DNA from: Angelobacter sp036502105
GTDB taxonomy: Bacteria; Acidobacteriota; Terriglobia; Terriglobales; Acidobacteriaceae
Length of the DNA stretch: 46,976 bases
Direction: 5' to 3'
Assembly (NCBI GenBank): GCA_036502105.1
Contig: DASXZE010000251.1
Location: forward strand, 1-46,976
Within the stretch, counting starts at the first letter, position 1; every line of letters starts with the position of its first letter. Below the pieces are notes generated by a model. The model worked only from the letters and a program-made list of their open reading frames with translations, searched no databases and was not told the origin of the DNA. Below are positions 42,507-46,976 of this stretch, one piece after another. Position numbers and translations under genes: made by a program.

Positions 42507-44680
42507 GCATCATTGGAGCGCCTCTCACTCGCGTTGATGGCCGGCTGAAAGTTACCGGCGCGGCAAAGTACACGGCAGAATTTCAGATCCCAGACTTGGC
42601 TTACGGAGTCATGGTTGAAAGCACAATTCCCTCTGGACGCATTCTTAGCATAGATACGGAGAAGGCTGAACATGCGCCGGGCGTGATTGCGGTGCTCACA
42701 TCGCGCAACGCGCCCAAGCTTCCGGGAGCTGAAAAGCGGATTTCTCTATTGCAAGACGATCAGATTTATTACAACGGCCAGCCCATTGCCGTGGTGGTGG
42801 CGGAAAATCTGCATCAGGCGCAGCATGCCGCAACTTTGATCCACGCGCGTTATCAGGCTGCTCCTGCAAAGCTCGACTTTGAAGCGGGATTCCCCACATC
42901 TTATCCGGGCAGCCACAACGGTGAACCCGGGGATGCAGGCTGGGGCGACACAGCCGCCGGACTGGCGCAGGCAGAAGTTAAAGTGGAAGAAACATACACC
43001 ACGCCAATCCAGCACCATAACCCCATGGAGCCACACGCGACCATTGCGCAGTGGGAAGGCGACAGTCTCACGGTGCATGACGCCACGCAAGCGGTTACCA
43101 GCAGACAGGAATATATAGCCAAGATGTTTGGCATTCCGCCAACGAACATCCGCGTGATTGCGCTTTTTGTAGGCGGCGGTTTTGGCTGCAAAGGGCAAAC
43201 CTGGTCGCACGTAGTGCTCACTGCCATGGCCGCCCGGCAGGCCAATCGACCTGTGAAGCTGGTCATGGAGCGTCCACAGATGTTTGGCTCGGTGGGTGCC
43301 CGGCCAAGAACGCACCAACGCCTTTCTCTGGGGGCTACACGCGAGGGCAAGCTTACGGCGATCCGCCACGAAGTCCACGCGCACACGTCAGTGATTGAAG
43401 ATTATCTGGAGTCATCAGCGTTTGCCACGCGCGTGATGTATGACTGTCCGAACGTAGCGACCGTTCATCGTCTTGTGCAGATGAATCTGGGAACGCCAAC
43501 GTTCATGAGAGCTCCTGGCGTCGCCACCGGAACATACGCCCTGGAAGTTGCAATGGATGAGCTTGCGTACAAACTCAAAATGGACCCGCTGCAACTACGG
43601 CTGCTGAATTACACAGAGGTTGATCCGGGCACGAAGAACCCATTTACTGAAAAAAATCTTCGCGAGTGTTACAAGCAGGCGTCTGAGCGTTTTGGATGGG
43701 CAAAGCGCACTCCCGATGTCGGGTCCATGCGCGATGGCTCTCAGCTCATCGGGTGGGGAATAGCCACGGAAACGTATCCTGCCCGGGGGCTTCCGGCAAG
43801 CGCTTCAGTGAGCTTCCAACCCGACGGGCGGGTGCTAGTGGCTTCTGGCACACAGGAAATCGGCAACGGAATTTATACGATCATTACGCAGGTTGCCGCC
43901 GAGACTCTTGGCGTTGCGCCTGACCTGGTTGATGTGAAAATTGGCGACACAACTCTTCCAAAAGCGCCTATCTCGGCCGGATCCATGTCCACGGTCAGCG
44001 TGATGCCTGCAGTGCAGGCAGCGGCCATGCAAGCGCGCGAGAAATTGATTGCGTTGGCTGTGGCGGATTCGCAATCGCCTGTGTATGGCGTTGGCGCCGA
44101 TCAGGTCGATGTTCAGGATGGAAAGATCCTCCTGAAATCTTCACCCGCAAAAACAGAATCATTCGCCACACTGATTGGCCGCCATGGAAGCCAGCCCGTG
44201 GAGGGCAATGCCAGTCTCAAGCCAACCCTTGACCAGAAAAAATTCGCCGCGCATTCTTTCGGCGCGGTTTTTGCCGAGGTTGCGGTTGATCCCAATATTG
44301 GCGTGGTGCGGGTGCGGCGTATTGTTGCAGTATTTGATGTGGGAAAGATCATGAACCAGAAGACGGCACAGAGCCAGTTTATTGGCGGTATTGTGTGGGG
44401 CATAAGCCTGGCATTATTTGAGGACAGCCACTCTGATGCGCGACTTGGACGTTTTACGAATGCGAACCTGGCGGAATATCTCGTGCCGGTGAATGCAGAC
44501 ATTCCTGAAATTGACGTCACGGCGCTCGATATACCTGACATGAAACTGGACCCGCTGGGCGCGCGCGGTATTGGCGAGATCGGTATCACCGGCACCGGAG
44601 CTGCCGTAGCCAATGCAATCTATCACGCCACCGGCAAACGCGTGCGAGATCTGCCGATAACCCCGGACAAACTGCTTTGA
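42503..44680 (+). CDS. paoC: Aldehyde oxidoreductase molybdenum subunit (PaoC-like)
   Basis: The 725-residue xanthine-oxidase-family catalytic subunit starts by ATGA overlap with paoB. The a/b hammerhead domain (RLKVTGAAKYTAEFQIPDLA) comes first. The molybdopterin-binding domain shows VGGGFGCKGQTWSH, MRAPGVATGTYALE, GTQEIGNGIYTI and the catalytic Glu in GARGIGEIGITG. Family enzymes carry the MCD cofactor and oxidise a broad range of aldehydes in the periplasm. Length is normal. No molybdenum insertase (PaoD/XdhC) follows, so maturation must rely on genes elsewhere. Confidence 0.93.
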   Translation: MSIIGAPLTRVDGRLKVTGAAKYTAEFQIPDLAYGVMVESTIPSGRILSIDTEKAEHAPGVIAVLTSRNAPKLPGAEKRISLLQDDQIYYNGQPIAVVVAENLHQAQHAATLIHARYQAAPAKLDFEAGFPTSYPGSHNGEPGDAGWGDTAAGLAQAEVKVEETYTTPIQHHNPMEPHATIAQWEGDSLTVHDATQAVTSRQEYIAKMFGIPPTNIRVIALFVGGGFGCKGQTWSHVVLTAMAARQANRPVKLVMERPQMFGSVGARPRTHQRLSLGATREGKLTAIRHEVHAHTSVIEDYLESSAFATRVMYDCPNVATVHRLVQMNLGTPTFMRAPGVATGTYALEVAMDELAYKLKMDPLQLRLLNYTEVDPGTKNPFTEKNLRECYKQASERFGWAKRTPDVGSMRDGSQLIGWGIATETYPARGLPASASVSFQPDGRVLVASGTQEIGNGIYTIITQVAAETLGVAPDLVDVKIGDTTLPKAPISAGSMSTVSVMPAVQAAAMQAREKLIALAVADSQSPVYGVGADQVDVQDGKILLKSSPAKTESFATLIGRHGSQPVEGNASLKPTLDQKKFAAHSFGAVFAEVAVDPNIGVVRVRRIVAVFDVGKIMNQKTAQSQFIGGIVWGISLALFEDSHSDARLGRFTNANLAEYLVPVNADIPEIDVTALDIPDMKLDPLGARGIGEIGITGTGAAVANAIYHATGKRVRDLPITPDKLL

Positions 44681-45472
44681 ACCACTGCTATTCGGTGGAT
44701 AGGCCAACACAGCCAAAACAGTTCCCCATGTTGTTGCTCATTAATGGTTCGCGATCTCAAGGTCTAGAATGCCAATTACGATCCGTATCACCCTAGGCCC
44801 CGTTTGCCACCACATTTCATCGATGATGGTCGCGATTGCCATCCCCCTTAAGCTATCAGCCTCTCGGGACGCATCGGGTAGGGTAATTAATAATCTGTTC
44901 CGCGACATATTTTCCCTGTTATCTCTTCTGTTAGTTCCCTGCTCGTTCCCTGTTCCGATTTCAGGCCGGAAGGCTCTTTCTCCAGTGTTTACGAGAGGAT
45001 AGGCGCGATCAGGTTTGCTCAAGTAGCCAAAATTCCCTGTAATTTTCCCTGTTATCGGGAATTTTGCCCCAGAGACGGGTTCGCCCGTGACTGCATCCAC
45101 TGCCATACAGTCTGCAGACCAGAGAATTGCTCTCTAATTTCGCGTGAATTCGCCGCTTCTCGGGGCTTTTTATCGATTGGGTTGCTCGGAGTGGGCACTG
45201 AGCTGCGCGACATTGCCCAATTTTCCCTCTTTTTCTCTACGGGCCAAATCGGCAGTCCCCTTTCACGGGCGCCACAGGCTCGAAAGTCGATCAAGTGGCG
45301 AACGCCACTTGCGAAAGATGGCAAGGTTTACGTTATTGCCGAGCCCACTTTCCGAATCGGCCCCACTAGGATCTGAGTAATTCCGCCCTGAGGCTCTGGC
45401 AGCACAACTTATAACAAGAAGGACAATTGAATATAACAAAACAGTAGGCCCGGATTGAGTGTCAGGCTTTTT
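44681..45472. other. Repeat-rich non-coding region
   Basis: No gene is called. Short motifs TTCCCTG(T/C) recur at 44912, 44936, 44946, 45033 and 45045. The last one starts a TTCCCTGTTATCGGGAA palindrome, the same arrangement as 1487-1533. In translation the repeats give meaningless NRE/REN-rich frames. Such AACAGGGAA-rich stretches may mark old integration sites, but that is inference. Confidence 0.5.
45029..45078. repeat. TTCCC-N7-GGGAA repeat, second copy
   Basis: The order is AATTCCCTGT, ATTTTCCCTG, a palindrome centre, then GGGAATTTTG and CAGAG. It corresponds to 1487-1533 (TTTCCTGT, ATTTCCCTG, GGGAATTTTG, GCAGAG). The two copies are ~43.5 kb apart. Confidence 0.65.
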
Positions 45473-46948
45473 CTATTGAGCGGTGAATTTGACGATGCTC
45501 TGGTAAACCTTATCATTCGGGTCCCAAGCATTGATGGTGAGCGTGTGCTTGCCCGCCTTGGTTGTCACAGAAGCGTCCAAAGTATTCAAGTCCGATTCAG
45601 CCACCTGCGTGCCGTCAATGTATGCCTTCATGGCAACAATAGGCAGAGTCCCTCCGCTAGCTGAAGCGTGTATTTTTGAAACCGGGGAACCGGTTGAGTT
45701 TGATGCTGGCGAGCAGATGCGCACTGCCGCAACGCTCGGATAGGCGCAAGTGGCAGCAGTTGTTGTGTTCTCGAATACATAAAGCTTTCCAGCGTTATCT
45801 GCACCCGCGAAATCGGGCCGTCCATCACTATTGAAGTCTCCTCCGGCAGATGCCTGCGAACCGCCATTCGGATTATCAAAATAGATCGGTTTTCCCCAAG
45901 ACGTTCCTTCTGCTGGGAAAAATGCAAACACGGAATGACCGGCATTAGAATTTGGCGACAAAGGTGCCAGGATGCCTCGCAGACCCGCCTGATTTCCCAT
46001 GGGATGGATCGCGGAAGCCTTGCGACTTGCGAATGTATAAAAGGCATCAGCGGTAAGCACCGCGCTCCTGAACTTTCCACCTCCAAGATTGGTCAGCGCA
46101 ATCACTCCCGCACGATTATCAACCCCTTGGAAAAACGGAACTAGCAGATCACCTTTACCGTCACCGTTGAAGTCCACTGTGTTCGCAGCCTGCAAGAAGG
46201 AACTGAACGTGAATATAGTCACTGGCTGTTGAAAGCTGCCGTCTGGGCTTTCATAAAAGATGACGATGTCCGATGGGCTACCAGAGGGGTCACGACTGAT
46301 GGCAGCAATATCCTGAAGATGGTCTCCGTTGTAATCAGCCGCCGATACGCCCGACAAAACCTGGAAAGGACGGCCGACAATCGTTTGTTGTGTAAACGTC
46401 CCGTGGCCATCGTTCCGTAGGATGGCAATCTCAGATGTGAAGGATGAAACGATCAAGCTTGGCCGAAGCGCGTTGGCGAGGGTAATAGTACCCAGTGAAT
46501 CTTCGCATGTTGGCGGATCAGTAGATACAAGGTGGTAATCCACGTGGGGCTTAAACGTGCCGTCTCCGTTGCCAAAAAGGATAGATATTTCTTGCCCCGG
46601 ATTGTTTGAAGCACCGCAGCTAAGCGTGGCAATATCAATGATTCCGTCTCCATCAAAGTCAGCAGCAGTGACTCGGCTGGTTTCGATTCCTCCTGTCAAA
46701 TAAGTTGCAGATCCACCGTCCGGAAACGTTCCATCTCCGCGATTCAGGAATACTGTTACCTGGTTGGTGTTGTCTTGTGTGGTGATGAGATCGAGCTTGC
46801 CATCACGATTCAAGTCAACTGCAAACACGTCAGACGGAGTATTCGGACTGTTGAGAATTGTCCGTTGGAAAGACTGTGCAAAGCTAATAGAGGACAGCAG
46901 AAGCGCAAAGGAAAAAGCACCTATCACGCAAGACGAAGTGGCTTTCAT
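45473..46948 (-). CDS. Secreted FG-GAP/VCBS repeat protein with Ig-like C-terminus
   Basis: The 491-residue protein has a signal peptide (VIGAFSFALLLSSISFAQS). At least five FG-GAP repeats follow, with calcium-binding loops DLNRDGKLDL, DFDGDGIIDI, DYNGDHLQDI, DFNGDGKGDL and DFNSDGRPDF, arranged as an integrin-like beta-propeller. Residues ~400-491 are an Ig-like domain (AVRICSPASN to GKHTLTINAWDPND). This domain is also present near the N-terminus of the phosphoesterase at 4252-6219. It is probably surface or secreted; the ligand is unknown. The gene is complete inside the window. Confidence 0.88.
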   Translation of the reverse strand: MKATSSCVIGAFSFALLLSSISFAQSFQRTILNSPNTPSDVFAVDLNRDGKLDLITTQDNTNQVTVFLNRGDGTFPDGGSATYLTGGIETSRVTAADFDGDGIIDIATLSCGASNNPGQEISILFGNGDGTFKPHVDYHLVSTDPPTCEDSLGTITLANALRPSLIVSSFTSEIAILRNDGHGTFTQQTIVGRPFQVLSGVSAADYNGDHLQDIAAISRDPSGSPSDIVIFYESPDGSFQQPVTIFTFSSFLQAANTVDFNGDGKGDLLVPFFQGVDNRAGVIALTNLGGGKFRSAVLTADAFYTFASRKASAIHPMGNQAGLRGILAPLSPNSNAGHSVFAFFPAEGTSWGKPIYFDNPNGGSQASAGGDFNSDGRPDFAGADNAGKLYVFENTTTAATCAYPSVAAVRICSPASNSTGSPVSKIHASASGGTLPIVAMKAYIDGTQVAESDLNTLDASVTTKAGKHTLTINAWDPNDKVYQSIVKFTAQ

Positions 46949-46976
46949 GGGTACACCTGGATTGGAACGATGTGGT

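Overview
The window most resembles a soil Acidobacteriota chromosome (Terriglobia-like; inferred from gene content and protein style, not tested). Supporting signs are a Sec-type formate dehydrogenase with an NrfD subunit, an imuA-imuB-dnaE2 mutagenesis cassette, many large secreted beta-propeller, SBBP, HAF and FG-GAP proteins, and families of small degenerate receiver, BON, DUF3606 and DUF6328 proteins. No tRNA, rRNA or CRISPR array was found.

Layout. 1-4.2 kb is a graveyard: the C-terminal end of a HipA-like kinase, then remnants of a ParB-like protein, a serine recombinase, a small helix-turn-helix gene and the 3' end of a second dnaE2. 4.25-6.2 kb encodes a secreted phospholipase C/acid phosphatase-type phosphoesterase. 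6.57-7.89 kb is a complete IS3-family element whose right end supplies the stop codon of a HAD hydrolase. 8.8-11.4 kb holds a conserved helical protein and a Tat-exported multicopper oxidase that has lost its last copper-binding motif through a one-base frameshift.

11.5-22.2 kb is the most structured part. Two inverted copies of a ~0.7 kb module (a hairpin-rich leader plus a degenerate receiver gene) face each other across 9.1 kb. That interval contains a receiver-BON pair, a small hypothetical gene, an NRAMP-related metal transporter and the imuA-imuB-dnaE2 operon. The left copy of the module is fused in frame to an arsenate-reductase remnant. The receiver-BON pair recurs in direct orientation at 30.8-31.7 kb, where recombination has joined it to a beheaded beta-propeller gene.

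22.3-30.4 kb is metabolic: a frameshifted Tat-type SDR oxidoreductase; the fdh operon, whose catalytic subunit reads through an in-frame UGA followed by a SECIS-like hairpin; an inorganic pyrophosphatase; and a duplicated DUF6328 membrane protein. 30.5-36.4 kb has a DUF3606 pseudogene, the second BON/receiver pair, two related small Cys/His proteins, a secreted SBBP/DUF11 protein and a small conserved protein. 36.7-44.7 kb has a HAF-repeat protein behind a frameshifted copper-radical-oxidase-like protein, divergent from a PaoABC-type periplasmic aldehyde oxidoreductase operon. After 0.8 kb of repeat-rich non-coding DNA the window ends in a secreted FG-GAP protein that shares an Ig-like module with the phosphoesterase.

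Themes: repeated recombination between small duplicated modules; several single-base indels in otherwise intact genes, which may be real decay or assembly error; and periplasmic redox enzymes using Mo/W, Cu and Se.
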